64,000 bases of DNA from Candidatus Peribacteria bacterium (GCA_031276875.1 JAISMG010000037.1:35770-99769), one strand, 5' to 3'; positions 1 to 9,837 are shown, counted from the stretch's first letter. The notes: a model not told the origin generated them from the letters alone. Numbers and translations: made by a program.

Positions 1-656
1 AGCCCTTTGGAGTCAGCGAATATAATATTGGTCGCTCCAGCTTGATGAAGCAATTTCCCGATAGCAATCGCCGCAGCTCCTGCACCACTAATCACGATAT
101 GTTGGTCGGACAAAGAAGCCGTTTTGAGCTGTAAAGCATTCATCAGTCCCGCAAGAACGACAATCGCCGTCCCGTGTTGGTCATCGTGAAAAACGGGAAT
201 ATTCAGCCTTTTTTTCAGTTCTGTTTCGATATAGAAGCAGTTGGGAGCAGCAATATCTTCGAGGTTAATCCCGCCAAAAGTCGGAGCAATCGCTTCAACC
301 GTGCGAATAATTTCATCGGGGTCTTGGGTCGAAAGCACCAACGGAACAGCGTCAACGCCTCCAAATTCCTTGAACAAAATCGCTTTCCCTTCCATCACGG
401 GAAGCCCCGCCAATCCGCCAATATTTCCCAGTCCAAGTACCGCAGAACCATCACTAACAATCGCAATGGTATTGTGTTTTCGAGTGAGAGAAAAAGCTGA
501 CTCTTTATTTTTGGCTATCTCCAAACAAGGTGCGGCTACTCCGGGCGAGTAATACGTCGCCAAATCATCGTTAGTTTGAAGGGGAACTTTTGTGTGCATT
601 TCAAGTTTTCCTTGGTATTTCTGATGCTCTTGCAGAGCAAGTTGTGCGTAATCCAT
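1..656 (-). CDS. Malic enzyme, NAD(P)-dependent, N-terminal 218 aa (3' end outside window)
   Basis: Oxidative decarboxylation of malate to pyruvate. Read on the minus strand from ATG at 656, it begins MDYAQLALQEHQKYQGKLEM and continues 'YYSPGVAAPCLEI', 'SDGSAVLGLGNIGGLAG', 'MEGKAILFKEFGGVDA' and 'HDDQHGTAIV', all standard malic-enzyme blocks. The dinucleotide-binding loop 'VISGAGAAA' starts the Rossmann domain just before the window edge. I see no in-frame TGA in this part. The ORF track shows only shadows here because the gene runs off the window. It lies 23 bp downstream of higA on the same strand. In a cell with pyruvate formate-lyase it could supply pyruvate and reducing power. The family assignment is very secure; NAD versus NADP preference cannot be told. 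Confidence 0.93.
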   Translation of the reverse strand, partial: MDYAQLALQEHQKYQGKLEMHTKVPLQTNDDLATYYSPGVAAPCLEIAKNKESAFSLTRKHNTIAIVSDGSAVLGLGNIGGLAGLPVMEGKAILFKEFGGVDAVPLVLSTQDPDEIIRTVEAIAPTFGGINLEDIAAPNCFYIETELKKRLNIPVFHDDQHGTAIVVLAGLMNALQLKTASLSDQHIVISGAGAAAIAIGKLLHQAGATNIIFADSKG

Positions 657-679
657 ATGCAAATCAATAGAGTAATAAA

Positions 680-1051
680 TTAGGCAACTGCAACTTTACG
701 GCGCTTATTTCAGTTAAAAGACGCAAGAGATAAAGCATATAATTTTTCTTTTATTTGCTGTATTCTTTCTCTTTCCTTTTTGTCCTCATTAAGAAGCCAA
801 AGATTATAGCCATTCTGAAGATGAAGCCGTACATCTACGGAAGTCCCAAAAGAAGTGGCAATACGGACAGCCAATCTTGGAGTAATATTTTTTCTTCCTT
901 TAATAATATTATTTACTTCAGCAGTTGTAATACCTAATAATTCTGCAAAGTATTTCTGCGACCATCCTCTTTCTTCAATTTCTCTTCAAATCAATTTCCC
1001 TGGATGGCTTACTTTTGGTACAAAGTTTGGGTCAATAGTGAGATTAGTCAT
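680..1051 (-). CDS. higA: HigA-type antitoxin (XRE-family helix-turn-helix)
   Basis: 123-aa antitoxin of a type II pair; it binds its toxin and represses the operon. It starts MTNLTIDPNFVPKVSHPGKLI and has the typical HigA run: 'HPGKLI-G-REIEERGWSQ', then 'LLGITTAEVNNIIKGR' (helix-turn-helix), 'ITPRLAVRIATSFGTS' and 'LQNGYNLWLL'. The Gly after HPGKLI is a TGA codon, and another TGA lies near the C-terminus (SFN-G-NKRR), so under the standard code the protein is cut at about residue 21. It follows the toxin by 51 bp on the same strand, in higB-higA order. The ORF track misses it entirely. Regulation is probably through the palindrome upstream of higB. Confidence 0.9.
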
Positions 1052-1102
1052 AGTAATTATACATAAAAATATAAATCAAATTGTTATCAGAAGAAAAGAC
1101 AG

Positions 1103-1408
1103 CTAATGAGGGTCAACCACCTCTTCAAGAATTAGGATAAGTTCAGGATTTGTCTCAATATCCATAATAAGTCTAAATTGCCTATCACATCTTATGGAAT
1201 GTTTTCCTTTATACTTTCCTACTTTGTACTTTTCAAAATGATAAGATTTCACTTGATAAATGTCCTCTAGGCTTTTGATACCTTTCAAAAAGTATACAGC
1301 ATCACGAAACCCTTGTTCTGTGTTTTTGGGGAACTTTGCAATTTTTCTATACTCATAAATATCAAGAAGTTCTCTTCATTTGCTGTTATTTTTGAATTCA
1401 ACACGCAT
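1103..1408 (-). CDS. higB: HigB-type toxin (RelE-like mRNA interferase)
   Basis: 101-aa toxin; the family cleaves mRNA on the ribosome. It starts MRVEFKNNSK-G-RELLDIYE at ATG 1408, with TGA as Gly at codon 11. The C-terminal half carries HigB/plasmid-killer features: 'FLKGIKSLEDIYQVKSYHFEK', 'KGKHSIRCDRQFRLIMDIE' and 'LILILEEVVDPH'. The length is normal for HigB (about 90-105 aa). The ORF track shows only residues 41 onward because of the TGA and a missing upstream Met. The gene is first in the operon, followed by higA. Because both proteins need UGA-Gly decoding, the module can only work in a code-25 cell. Confidence 0.88.
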
Positions 1409-1455
1409 GAGTAAAAGAAGTAAGTAAAGCTGTAAGATATTCCTCTTATCTATTT

Positions 1456-1493
1456 TACAATATCCATTGTACATAATTTTTTATGAATTGCAA
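1456..1493 (-). promoter_or_regulatory. Probable higBA promoter with overlapping palindromic operator
   Basis: On the minus strand TTGCAA and TACAAT are separated by 16 bp, a good sigma-70-type pair, about 55-60 bp upstream of the higB ATG. The -10 element is one arm of an inverted repeat, TACAAT-ATCC-ATTGTA (1456-1471, 6-bp arms, 4-bp spacer). An operator over the -10 is the usual arrangement for HigA autoregulation. The boxes and the palindrome are seen directly; their function is inferred. Confidence 0.6.
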
Positions 1494-1574
1494 GAAAAAA
1501 ATTATATATTTTGGAAGTCTTTATGAGAACAAAAACCATTCACGTTTGTAAAGAATATAATAATATACAACTCT

Positions 1575-2657
1575 TTAAAGGGTAGAAAAATCAATATCGA
1601 AACAATACGGAAATCCATGTTTTGCTAAATGACAAGGCTTAATAATATCATCTGTACAATTACCCACAAAATCATTAGTAGTGGCATCATACGTACAATT
1701 AGGATTATTATCAGCATTACACGCTGCAGCACCAGCTTCCAAATCTCCTTCTATAGCATTTATCCAATATCCTTTAGGTGAACATACACATAAATATCCA
1801 CTTTTATATCTCATCAAGCCTACATTATCTGCAGTACATTTTGTACCTGTCGGAACTCCTCCAAATTTTACTGCACCTTTGGAATCAAAAACCACTTGTG
1901 GAGCATTAGTATTTATTCCTACTCCAGAAGTATTAACATAAAATGCATTTCCTATCGTAGGAGAAAAGCCATTGGGAGTTGTTGACCACACGAACGTATT
2001 GGAAATAGTATTTGGAATAGTCACATTTGCTCCAATAATCAGATTATTTTTTCCTCCTGCAATAGTATTATTTTTCATCCCCAAAATAATTCCTCCATAA
2101 TTGGTATTTCCTTCTCCTCAGAGAATGAGACTCGCCTCCCCCGAAAGCGTATTTCACGAACCTCCCGCCAATAAACTATGAGTAGTAGTAGACATCAGGC
2201 GATTTCCATACCCTCCAAAAATAACTCCATTCGTTGCATTGGTTCAGATTTGATTGCCTTGCCCTCCTACAATTACGGCATTCTCAGCACGTACGATATT
2301 TCCACTTCCTCCTCCAACAAAGCTGGTAGCCTTATCTACCTGATTGGTTGTTCCTACTTGTACAGTACCTGAAGCAACCAATGTCCCTTCCAAAGTACCT
2401 GTAGAAGCATATCGTGAAGTTCCTCCTTTTTGTGTTCCCGACAAAAAGTTCAATTTCTCAATGTATTCAACAGTATTATCTACACCGACTATTGCCATAT
2501 CAGGAATAGGACTTTGTGCCTGGGTTCCTAACGGCTGAAGTAAAAGTATTCCCCCTGCTCCTGCAAGCAAAAGAGATAAAAACAGAAAACACAAACTTGG
2601 TACACTACACCAAGAAGCTGTTTTTGTAGCAGAACGCTTTTGTTTTGAAGGTTTCAT
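1575..2657 (-). CDS. Secreted repeat protein, YadA-head-like / tail-fibre-like
   Basis: 360 aa once TGA is read as Gly (three TGAs join the two listed ORFs). The N-terminus is basic (MKPSKQKRSATK) followed by a long hydrophobic stretch, 'LCFLFLSLLLAGAGGILLL', ending 'LGTQAQS', i.e. a signal peptide or anchor. The middle has imperfect repeats of about 14-16 residues with the pattern hydrophobic-x-GG-x-G/N-N: 'AVIVGGQGNQI', 'GVIFGGYGNRL', 'SLLAGGSGNTL', 'SLILGGEGNTN', 'NTIAGGKNNLI'. These resemble left-handed parallel-beta repeats of YadA-type adhesin heads and phage tail fibres. The C-terminal third has several Cys (CTADN, CVCSPKGYW, CTYDATT, CHLAKHGFPYCFD) and may be a disulfide-bonded tip domain. 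Surface adhesin is an inference; no exact family is recognised. Confidence 0.75.
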
Positions 2658-2817
2658 CTACAACACTCAGTAAAGATAAAAAAATTTTCGATTTCACTAT
2701 ACGAATATGCTACCCATTGTCAATTTTTTTTCAACTTTTTTTCCCCGTCGGAAAATTGTAATTCAAAATATACCACTAAGGCTAATCCTCCAGCAAACTA
2801 CATCAACAAAACACATC

Positions 2818-4017
2818 CTATCCTACAAACGGCAACTTCACTCCCCAAAACATCACTAAATCTTTGAGAATAATCACCACTCCCAATAGTAACAACAAGT
2901 AAAAGAAAAACGCATTTACATATCCTTCATACTGAAAATACTTTTCTGGTTTCCAGCGAAAGAGAGCTTGTAAAATCACGCCAATTCCCCTCCCTCCATC
3001 CAAAGCAGGAATAGGAAGCAGATTGAAAATCGCTAATGCGAGAGAAATAATCCCCGCAAACGCCAAATACGCAATTCGTCCTCCACTCTGATAAAATAAT
3101 GCTCCCATTTTTACCGCTCCCACCGGTCCTGCAAGTGAATTGAAGGCACTTTTTACCTTCTCTCTATTGAAGGAAAAGAGCGATGCTCATAAGGTTCCTA
3201 GAGCGTTAAATGTCAAATTTCGTTCAGCTTTTATCTCGTGAAGAGAAGCCAACATTGCTTGAGGGAGTCAAAATTGAATATCGTTTATTTCCAAGGTAGA
3301 ATTTGGGGTCATCGCTATTCAGAGTTTGCAATCCGTATCAGGACAGGTAAAAGAAATTGTCTTACTTCCTGTGGTAGTATTGACAGTTAAGGTGGAGGCA
3401 GTAGAAGCAGTTCCCGCTTGGGTAAGAAGCGAAGAAAGATTTTCCATACTTACAGAGGCAACATTGACTTGCATAATCACATCCCCTGTCTGTAATCCGA
3501 TACGTTCTGCTAAACTTTCAGGTAGGATTTTTTCTATCGCAACTCCTGGCTTGATTTCTCCGGTAGCAAATCCTGCTGATTGGAGGAAAGTGAGATGGGG
3601 AATGAGATAACTTTCAGAAGTCGGTTCATTGCTCAGTCCTAGCGGTTGCGTTCCGTGTCGAAACAGTAGCGTAAAAATTACTCGTGCCGTCAATACATTC
3701 ATAGCTACTCCTCCCACAATAATAATCAGCTTTTTCCACAGTTTAGCAGTAATAAAACTATTTTTTGCATAAAATACTTCCGGATTGGCAGGGTCTTCAC
3801 CTTCTAACGCACAAAATCCCCCGAGCGGAATTCGATTGAGCGTATAATTGGTTCCGGAGGCGTCTTTTCGAAAGGTGCAAATTTTGGGAGGCAATCCAAT
3901 CCCAAATTCGTTGACTTTTACGCCGGTTTTTTTCGCTACTCGAAAATGTCCCAATTCGTGTAAAATAATCAGAAGCATAAAGAGGAGTATTCCTATAATG
4001 ATAAGTAGAATTCACAT
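2818..4017 (-). CDS. rseP: Site-2 zinc metalloprotease, RseP/RasP family
   Basis: 399-aa intramembrane protease that cleaves anti-sigma factors or signal-peptide remnants. The start is ATG at 4017, followed directly by TGA (MGILLIIIGILLFMLLIIL), then the HExxH zinc motif 'HELGHF'. A PDZ domain lies at about residues 140-210 ('KILPESLAERIGLQTGDVIMQVN'). The second active-site motif 'LLPIPALDGGR' (the Asp zinc ligand) sits near residue 340, followed by the last transmembrane helices. In-frame TGAs occur at codon 2, after 'DTDCKL', in 'DIQF-G-LPQ' and in 'GTL-G-ASL', which split the gene into two track ORFs. It is last in a run with dut and the nucleotidase (72-bp gap after dut). The length is normal for RseP without extra PDZ copies. 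Confidence 0.92.
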
Positions 4018-4089
4018 TTTGTTAGAACAAGAGAATAAAAAAGCTGAATATGTTCAGAGCATACACATCAGCAAGGGAAAAACAAGGGA

Positions 4090-4572
4090 TTATCCTGTAC
4101 TTCCAATGCCTCCTTTCCCTCTTTCACTAGGAAATAAGATGTCAAACTGTTCATACATCACGCTATCCACCTGCATTTCCAGTCAAGGGACATCTCCACA
4201 TCAGTACTGATGTTCTGCTCGCAAATAGGGGAAAAATTCCAATTGTGCCAATCTGGTATACGCAGGGATTTCAACCGTTTCGGCAGTGTAATTGTACAGC
4301 TGCATTAGATATTCTCCTCTGAAATCCGCATCAAATACCGCAACACTATTTGCCAACATCAAATGTGCTTTGGTAGGCAGGGAACTTCTGGCATACATTC
4401 TGCTTCCTCGTCCTTGAGGAAGAAACGTTTTGATACCTGTTCAGACTTTAGCTATTTGTCCAGCAGGCACCGTAAATGCTTCTTTACAGACGACGTCCCG
4501 ACAAACCGAACCGGGCGTTCCTTTCGTAGGGAGCAGCTTTTCATCAAATGTACAAATCAAAATATTTTGCAT
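4090..4572 (-). CDS. dut: dUTP diphosphatase (dUTPase)
   Basis: 160 aa; hydrolyses dUTP to dUMP and PPi, keeping uracil out of DNA and supplying dTMP synthesis. Motifs in order: 'FTVPAGQIAKV-G-TGIKTFLP', 'YARSSLPTKAHLMLAN' (motif 2, usually RSGL), 'VAVFDADFRGEY' (motif 3), 'TRLAQLEFFP' (motif 4) and the C-terminal P-loop-like 'SERGKGGIGSTG' (motif 5). Three Gly residues are encoded by TGA, at KV-G-TG, HQY-G-CGD and VP-G-LEM. Motif 1 is divergent ('SVCRDVVC' in place of GYDL) and motif 3 has Phe where Tyr is usual. The gene starts 3 bp after the nucleotidase stop, so the two are surely co-transcribed. Confidence 0.9.
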
Positions 4573-4575
4573 AGA

Positions 4576-5160
4576 TTAGGAAACAAGAGATAAATCCATA
4601 TCGTTTCGAGAAACAACTTTGATAATACCGGGATAATGTTCCGCAGTATAGTCTTGGTTTCGTGGTTGGTCAAGAAGGAAACAGGGAATATGATGACGAG
4701 CAATATCACTCGCAAATTCCAAATTATCTTCCACCATTACTTGAATACCCTTTTGCATACAAAGCTGAGATTTGGGAATTTCGTGGTCAGTCAGATGATT
4801 GGAAAAGAGAATATCATCAAAAAGATTGGGAAAATGCTGATGAAGCCATTGCTTGGTTCTTTCTTTGAATACGGATACTCTTCCCGTTATCACTACTAAC
4901 GTATGTCCTTGTGATTTCCACGTTTGTAAGGTTTCTTTTGCTCCGGGAAGAGGTGGAATATTCCGAAAATCATCAGAAGCAAACAGTTCATAAAATATTT
5001 GAAATGCAGCTTCTTTTGTTAATCCTAGTTTGGAAATTTGCCACAAATCATATGCTGTAATATCTTTCCTTTGGATATTTTTGGCAGTGAAGAAAGGCAA
5101 TTGAAGGAGTTGTTTCATCGTATCACTAAGCACTTCATCACAATCTATTCCAATGAGCAT
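4576..5160 (-). CDS. HAD-family 5'(3')-deoxyribonucleotidase-like phosphatase (NT5C type)
   Basis: 194 aa. The N-terminal HAD motif I is 'GIDCDEVLSD' (D-x-D-E-V, as in NT5C), followed by an alpha-helical cap with 'DITAYDLWQISKLGL', motif II 'LVVITGRVSVFKERT', and motif III/IV 'VMVEDNLEFASDIARHHIP'. The family dephosphorylates deoxyribonucleoside monophosphates. It is read without any internal TGA. It is the first gene of a tight operon with dut, so a pyrimidine deoxynucleotide pool role (dUMP/dTMP turnover) fits. Substrate choice cannot be read from the sequence. Confidence 0.8.
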   Translation of the reverse strand: MLIGIDCDEVLSDTMKQLLQLPFFTAKNIQRKDITAYDLWQISKLGLTKEAAFQIFYELFASDDFRNIPPLPGAKETLQTWKSQGHTLVVITGRVSVFKERTKQWLHQHFPNLFDDILFSNHLTDHEIPKSQLCMQKGIQVMVEDNLEFASDIARHHIPCFLLDQPRNQDYTAEHYPGIIKVVSRNDMDLSLVS

Positions 5161-5341
5161 TGATAAAAAATTTTATAAGTAAACAGAAAGGGAGTATAAG
5201 ACTTTTTGATAGATTTACAAGGAGAAAAAGATTAGAGAAAATTATACTTCAAAATGCAATTGCTGATAAGTTGTTTTTTTGTTATTTACAAGGATACTTT
5301 GAAGTTTTTATAGAAACGTTACATATTATTTTATAAATGTG

Positions 5342-5369
5342 TTGACTTTCATAGGTAAATGTGTATTAT
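5342..5369 (+). promoter_or_regulatory. Sigma-70-like promoter for the 582-aa gene
   Basis: TTGACT and TATTAT with a 16-bp spacer, about 38 bp upstream of the ATG at 5407. This is the clearest plus-strand promoter in the 246-bp divergent gap between the nucleotidase operon and this gene. Confidence 0.55.
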
Positions 5370-5406
5370 GTTATTTCAGAAAAATGTTTTATTTATGATA
5401 ATGTAG

Positions 5407-7155
5407 ATGATGAGTCTGAATAGTTTGGCATATAATCTTATGGATGATATAGAATCAAATGATAATGGTGAAACTGAATTTTCTTTAGAAGATATTTTTG
5501 TGAATCCTGATGATAAAGAACGTTTAGAGAAGTTGTTAAAATCCAAACAAATTTTTTTAGCATATCAGCTTTTTTATAAAATATATACATCTTTTGAGAA
5601 AAATTTTATTAAACAAAATTTAACTAAAGGAGAAAAATTAGCTCCTAAAACAGATGAAGAATTACATACTATTTTTTCAGAAAATTTTTCGGATTTTCTT
5701 TTTGGACATGAGGGGATATTTTCACGATTGGAACAGACTATTGAGATGTATTTCCCAGAAATTGATCCGTTTGAAAAAGCATATCTTCAAGAAAAATTTA
5801 AGATGATTTATATTCCAACATCTGTAGAAGCATTTAATGAAAGTGTTTTGATAGTTAATGCTCCTAGTATTAATGAGTTAGCTACTTATTTGAAAAATAA
5901 TCGACATTTATGGGGAATTCCTTCTATTATTTCCCATTTTATACAGCAATATGATGGAATAGCGAAAACAGCATTAGAAACATCTGTAGAGTCACATTTT
6001 AAACATCAGAAAGAGTCTTTGGAGAAAGAACATTCTACTACGAATATTAAAGTATATTTTAATAAAAATCATTATTGTACCAAAGAAAAGGTGAGACAAT
6101 ATTGTAGGGAATGTATTACGTATTCTTTTATTTATAGTGCTTGAGAGAAAATTTATAAAATAATACATAACCAGGGTACTCAAACTTTTTCTCGTAATGA
6201 TGTTTTACTTTTTTATTTTCATTACCTTTATGAATTTGAACATTCAGATATAGAGATTCAAAAAGAGATTATATACTGATATATATATCAATATATTAAT
6301 GATGTATTGTCTAATGCATTGGAAAACACAACAAAAAAATTGAATAAAAAAGCTGAATGAGTACCACCGTCAGTATTATGAAAAAAAGAACATCCTTTAC
6401 CGGAAAATCAATGATTATCAGATGAAAGTTGATTATTGAAAACTTCTGATAGAAAATATCCAGACATACTTTTTACTATTGCAAATGGAGATGAGAAGTT
6501 TTTAAAGGAATTGAAGTATGATTATAAGAAAAAAAATGGAATATCTTATTTTACTTTACATAATAACTTTTCCACTAATGAAAAAATAGAAGAAATCATC
6601 AAACAATTATGGGAAGCTAGAATTCCTGTAATTCAAAGTCAAGAAGCAATTAAAAAGAATACTTCTGATGCATTAGTTCCTACTATAAAATGACCAATTG
6701 AACCACAAAAATTATCCTCTGAGCAATCCAATAAAGATGTGAGTCAATTTGATCAGTTTAAAAGAGCTCTCGATAATAAGCATAAAAATGCTGAAGAATT
6801 GGCTTCTATGCTTTATGAATTATGTACATTAACTGGAATAGATGTTCAAGATGATAGTACTAAACAGAAAGTTATTAGTAATTTTAAAGAATATGTGATA
6901 TATTATTCTCATATTGTGAACATATTTGTGTCTAAATTGGATGCTTATTATAAACAATGATGTCCTTCGATATGCAAAGGAATAATAATAAAATTAAAAA
7001 AAGGTGCAAATTATAGTAAGATAGAATTAGGAAGATCCCATAGAATACTTTTAAAAGACTGAGAACAAGGAAGATACTTTGAAGGAGGTGGTATTCTCTC
7101 TCATTCTGAATATGAAAAATGCTTAATTGGATTGGGATTTACTATTAAAACCTAA
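5407..7155 (+). CDS. Unrecognised 582-aa protein, helical, TGA-rich
   Basis: The reading frame is continuous under code 25 from ATG-ATG at 5407/5410 to TAA at 7153. Under the standard code it breaks into four or more ORFs (245, 85, 73 aa and gaps). At least ten in-frame TGAs occur, e.g. SA-G-EKIYK, IY-G-YIYQ, AE-G-VPPSVL-G-KKE, NQ-G-LSDES-G-LLK and TIK-G-PIE. It has no signal peptide and no long hydrophobic stretch, so it is probably cytosolic. The N-terminus is acidic, the middle is Lys/Glu/Asn-rich and helical, and the C-terminal ~50 residues ('KLKKGANYSKIELGRSHRIL') look like a separate small basic domain. I recognise no family. It is convergent with the PriA-like gene, whose stop lies 2 bp away. 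Two of the dispersed AAAAAGCTGA words lie inside it. Confidence 0.7.
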
Positions 7156-7157
7156 CT

Positions 7158-8213
7158 CTAAATAATCGTATCAGCTTCTCGGTTAATTTTGAAGCCTTTC
7201 GCATTCAAATGTAATTTGGTATACACAACATCCATAAAGTTTCTGACTTCTTTTCCTTTTAAAATAATGTTATATCTGTATTTCCCAAACATTTTATAAA
7301 TCAGTGGTGGCGTGGAATAAATTTCCAATTCCTTCATTTGATATTTCTGAGCGAGATAGAGCAATTCTTTGTACAAGGTATCAACTTTAGCAAACACTTT
7401 CCCTTCAATCTCATTTTTGTACAAAATGACGCAAAGGTCACTATAAGGTGGATAATTATACGTTTTCCTAAAAGCATATTCTGTGTCATAAAATCCTTGT
7501 TTATCGAGTTTACAAGCATTTCTGATAGAATATTGATGAGGATTAAAAGACTGAACAATAAAATTTGGCGTAGTGTGTTTCTGAAACGTTTCGTACAGTA
7601 GCTGGAAGTTGCGTTCATTAGCATTATAATCTGGGATATTCAATCCAATATCAGCATTGAGAAAAATAATCAGGTCAAGCGGATAATTGATAAGAGGCTG
7701 AGAAAGCAAACTGGTTCAGATAAGCAGAGGTTTGGAAGATTGAGAAGCGGGAGGAAGTGAAGCGAGAAATTTCTGGATTTTGTTTGGAGAATTGACCGTT
7801 TCACTTTCAATAATGAGAGAAGAAGCTCAAAAAGCTGATTGCAACTTTTCTGCTACTTGTTGTGTTCCAATTCCAAAAGGAGCAATACGAGAACTTCAAC
7901 ATTTTTCGCAGGTGCGAGGCAATGTGTATTGAGTTTTACAAATATGACAAAGTCCTATCATTTCACCATTGAGCTGTTTATGGTAAGAAATAGCAACGGA
8001 GCATTTTTTACATTGAGGGACGTGCCCACAATCATAGCAAATCATCCCTGGGGAGTAGCCTTTTTTATTCACGATAATTCAGATTTTTTTTCCTTGTTTG
8101 AGGTAGGTAGTGATGGCTTGATTGGTCAATTCGGAAAAGTAATGGTCCAATTCTTTGGTCATATTTACTAGAAAGATGTTTTTATGGGGGTGGGAAAATT
8201 GTTCGTAGTTCAT
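7158..8213 (-). CDS. priA: PriA-like primosomal protein, C-terminal half only
   Basis: 351 aa. PriA restarts replication forks and is usually about 700 aa. This protein starts MNYEQFSHPHKNIFLVNM, which aligns with the start of helicase lobe 2 in PriA. A good zinc domain follows: 'GYSPGMICYDCGHVPQCKKC', 'CHICKTQYTLPRTCEKC-G-SS' (eight Cys), then 'APFGIGTQQVAEKL'. The lobe-2 tail is recognisable ('ADIGLNIPDYNANERNFQLL', 'FIVQSFNPHQYSI', 'YNYPPYSDLCVI'). The DNA-binding domain, lobe 1 with Walker A/B, and the motif VI GRAGR arginine finger are missing. A TAG sits in frame four codons before the ATG, and only 159 bp separate it from the divergent methyltransferase. TGAs encode Gly at KKI-G-IIV, KC-G-SS, AF-G-ASS and LI-G-TS. 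It is either degenerate or a specialised structural protein. Confidence 0.85.
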
Positions 8214-8372
8214 AGGATATTTCTATATGTAATTTTTCGTTACTCATCTTCAAGAGAAATTTCACTGCAAAATATTCACCTTGTTTTTCATCCAGAAACC
8301 TGTATCATATGGTAATCAATGTGATTTGACCTTTTCTTGTTAGAATTATTTTTTATTCTTTAATTACTTGAT

Positions 8373-9005
8373 ATGATAGGAGATTATTCATCCAAAAGTC
8401 GCCGTGAAATATGGGAACAACAACACCGTCCTGATACATATAGACCACGATTGTATCTTGATAATACAGAAATACTTGATAAATTTATTAATATATTGCC
8501 TCCTGAAAGTACAGTGTTAGATTATGGTTGCAGTGAGTGAAAAATTGCTGAATATCTATTTCAACATAGATTAAAGCTTACTTGTGCTGATATAGCAGAA
8601 AATGCATTAGAACTTACAAAACAGAGGATAAACTCTCCTCTACTAACAACACTTCAAGCTAATAGTCCTAATGATATATTAGACAGACAATTTGATGGAA
8701 TTTTTTGCTGATGAGTATTACATCACATTTCGCCAGAAGAACGACCAAATTATATCCACACTTTTTATAGTATGCTCAAGCCTCACGGTGTATTACTTCT
8801 TACTTGACACAGCACTAAAACAGAAGATTTTGCAAATTGAACTCGCATTTCTCCAGCTACTTGATTTATTTCTCACGCTATTGATGAAATAGAACCATTG
8901 TTAACGCAAGAAGGATTTAGCATTAAAGAGAACTGATATATTGAAGGTAAAGAACCTAAAAGTCCTATGCAAAGATATTTAAAATATTTTCTTGCGACAA
9001 AATAA
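8373..9005 (+). CDS. Class I SAM-dependent methyltransferase
   Basis: 210 aa, read through about eight TGA codons; the ORF track keeps only a 66-aa out-of-frame shadow. It starts MIGDYSSKSRREIWEQQHRP. Motif I is 'TVLDYGCSE-G-KIAEYL' with the SAM-loop Gly encoded by TGA; motif II is 'LTCADIAENALELTKQR'; motif IV is 'FDGIFCGGVLHHISPEERP'; then comes 'YSMLKPHGVLLLTGHS'. This is the UbiE/Methyltransf_11 type of fold. The substrate is unknown. It is divergent from the PriA-like gene. Family confidence is high from the linked motifs I, II and IV. Confidence 0.85.
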
Positions 9006-9079
9006 TTGGTAAACAATCTATTATAGTGTCACATTTTGAAATAAACTACATTTTACAATATCAGAACAAGCAACATTTT

Positions 9080-9544
9080 CTATGCTACCTGTCTATTTTG
9101 CCTGATAAATAACGGCAAATGAATAGCTCACAGTACCAAAAAGAGGATAACCCACGTACAAAATGAAATCAGGTTATCGCGATAACGATACTCCCTTTGG
9201 TCAGCTACAGTATCTATCGCTTTTTTCTCACAAACCTGAATTTCAGCCTCCGTTTTGGGAGCGTCTACGTCCTCTTTATAGGTATATCCTTCTTGTGAAC
9301 ATTGAAGATACTGCCATTGCTGTTGGGCATAGGTTTGTGTATCCATCAACTGATACTGCAAAAGTTCATTTACCAACAATCCCGCAGAAATCGTAAATCC
9401 CAGCGTTGCCACCAACGAAATCACCAGCAAATACAAATTGAAAAAGTTTTTATGAGGCATAGCAAAGAGTAAAAAGATAAAAAATCCACCTAAAATAAGC
9501 ACCGTACCACCAATAATCACTGTAATTGACATTTTGTACATCAA
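9080..9544 (-). CDS. Small membrane protein, paralog of its upstream neighbour
   Basis: 154 aa, extended past the listed ORF by a TGA (LVL-G-AIHLPLF) to TAG. It has three hydrophobic helices: 'ITVIIGGTVLILGGFFIFLL', 'YLLVISLVATLGFTISAGLL' and 'ISFCTWVILFLVL'. Between helices 2 and 3 is a hydrophilic loop with two Cys ('LQCSQEGYT', 'IQVCEKKA'). The helix-2 segment is clearly related to the 79-aa protein just upstream ('LYLLIVSLVALLGMTIAFGF'), so the two are tandem paralogs. The pattern resembles the small DUF5671-like membrane proteins common in Patescibacteria, but I cannot name the family with certainty. Function unknown. Start could also be Met at 9532. Confidence 0.65.
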
Positions 9545-9571
9545 AAGAAATAAAAATCTATATCCAAAAAT

Positions 9572-9811
9572 TTATTCAGCTTTTTTATTGAGTTTGAGAA
9601 AGTACGGAAAATGTGTCAAAAACAAAATAAGAAAGAGTACTAACCACGTCAATTGTGCAATCAAATCACTTGTGGAAAAGTACGCATAATCCAACAGCAA
9701 ACATTCCAGCAAATGATGTACACAAAACCCAAACGCAATTGTCATTCCCAGCAGAGCCACCAGAGAAACAATAAGTAAATACAGCTTAAGTGGTGCATTT
9801 TCAGTTTTCAT
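9572..9811 (-). CDS. Small two-helix membrane protein, tandem paralog
   Basis: 79 aa from ATG at 9811 (MKTENAPLKLYLLIVSL). It has two membrane helices, 'YLLIVSLVALLGMTIAFGF' and 'LIAQLTWLVLFLILFLTHF', ending NKKAE. The track ORF runs further upstream to 10003 but that part is the tRNA gene, so I trimmed it. Its helix 1 matches helix 2 of the 154-aa protein downstream, 27 bp away. It begins 26 bp after the 3' end of tRNA-Arg on the same strand and may be co-transcribed with it. No TGA in frame. The C-terminal codons contain one AAAAAGCTGA word. Confidence 0.65.
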   Translation of the reverse strand: MKTENAPLKLYLLIVSLVALLGMTIAFGFCVHHLLECLLLDYAYFSTSDLIAQLTWLVLFLILFLTHFPYFLKLNKKAE

Positions 9812-9837
9812 AGAGAAAGCAATAAGAGATAAACATT

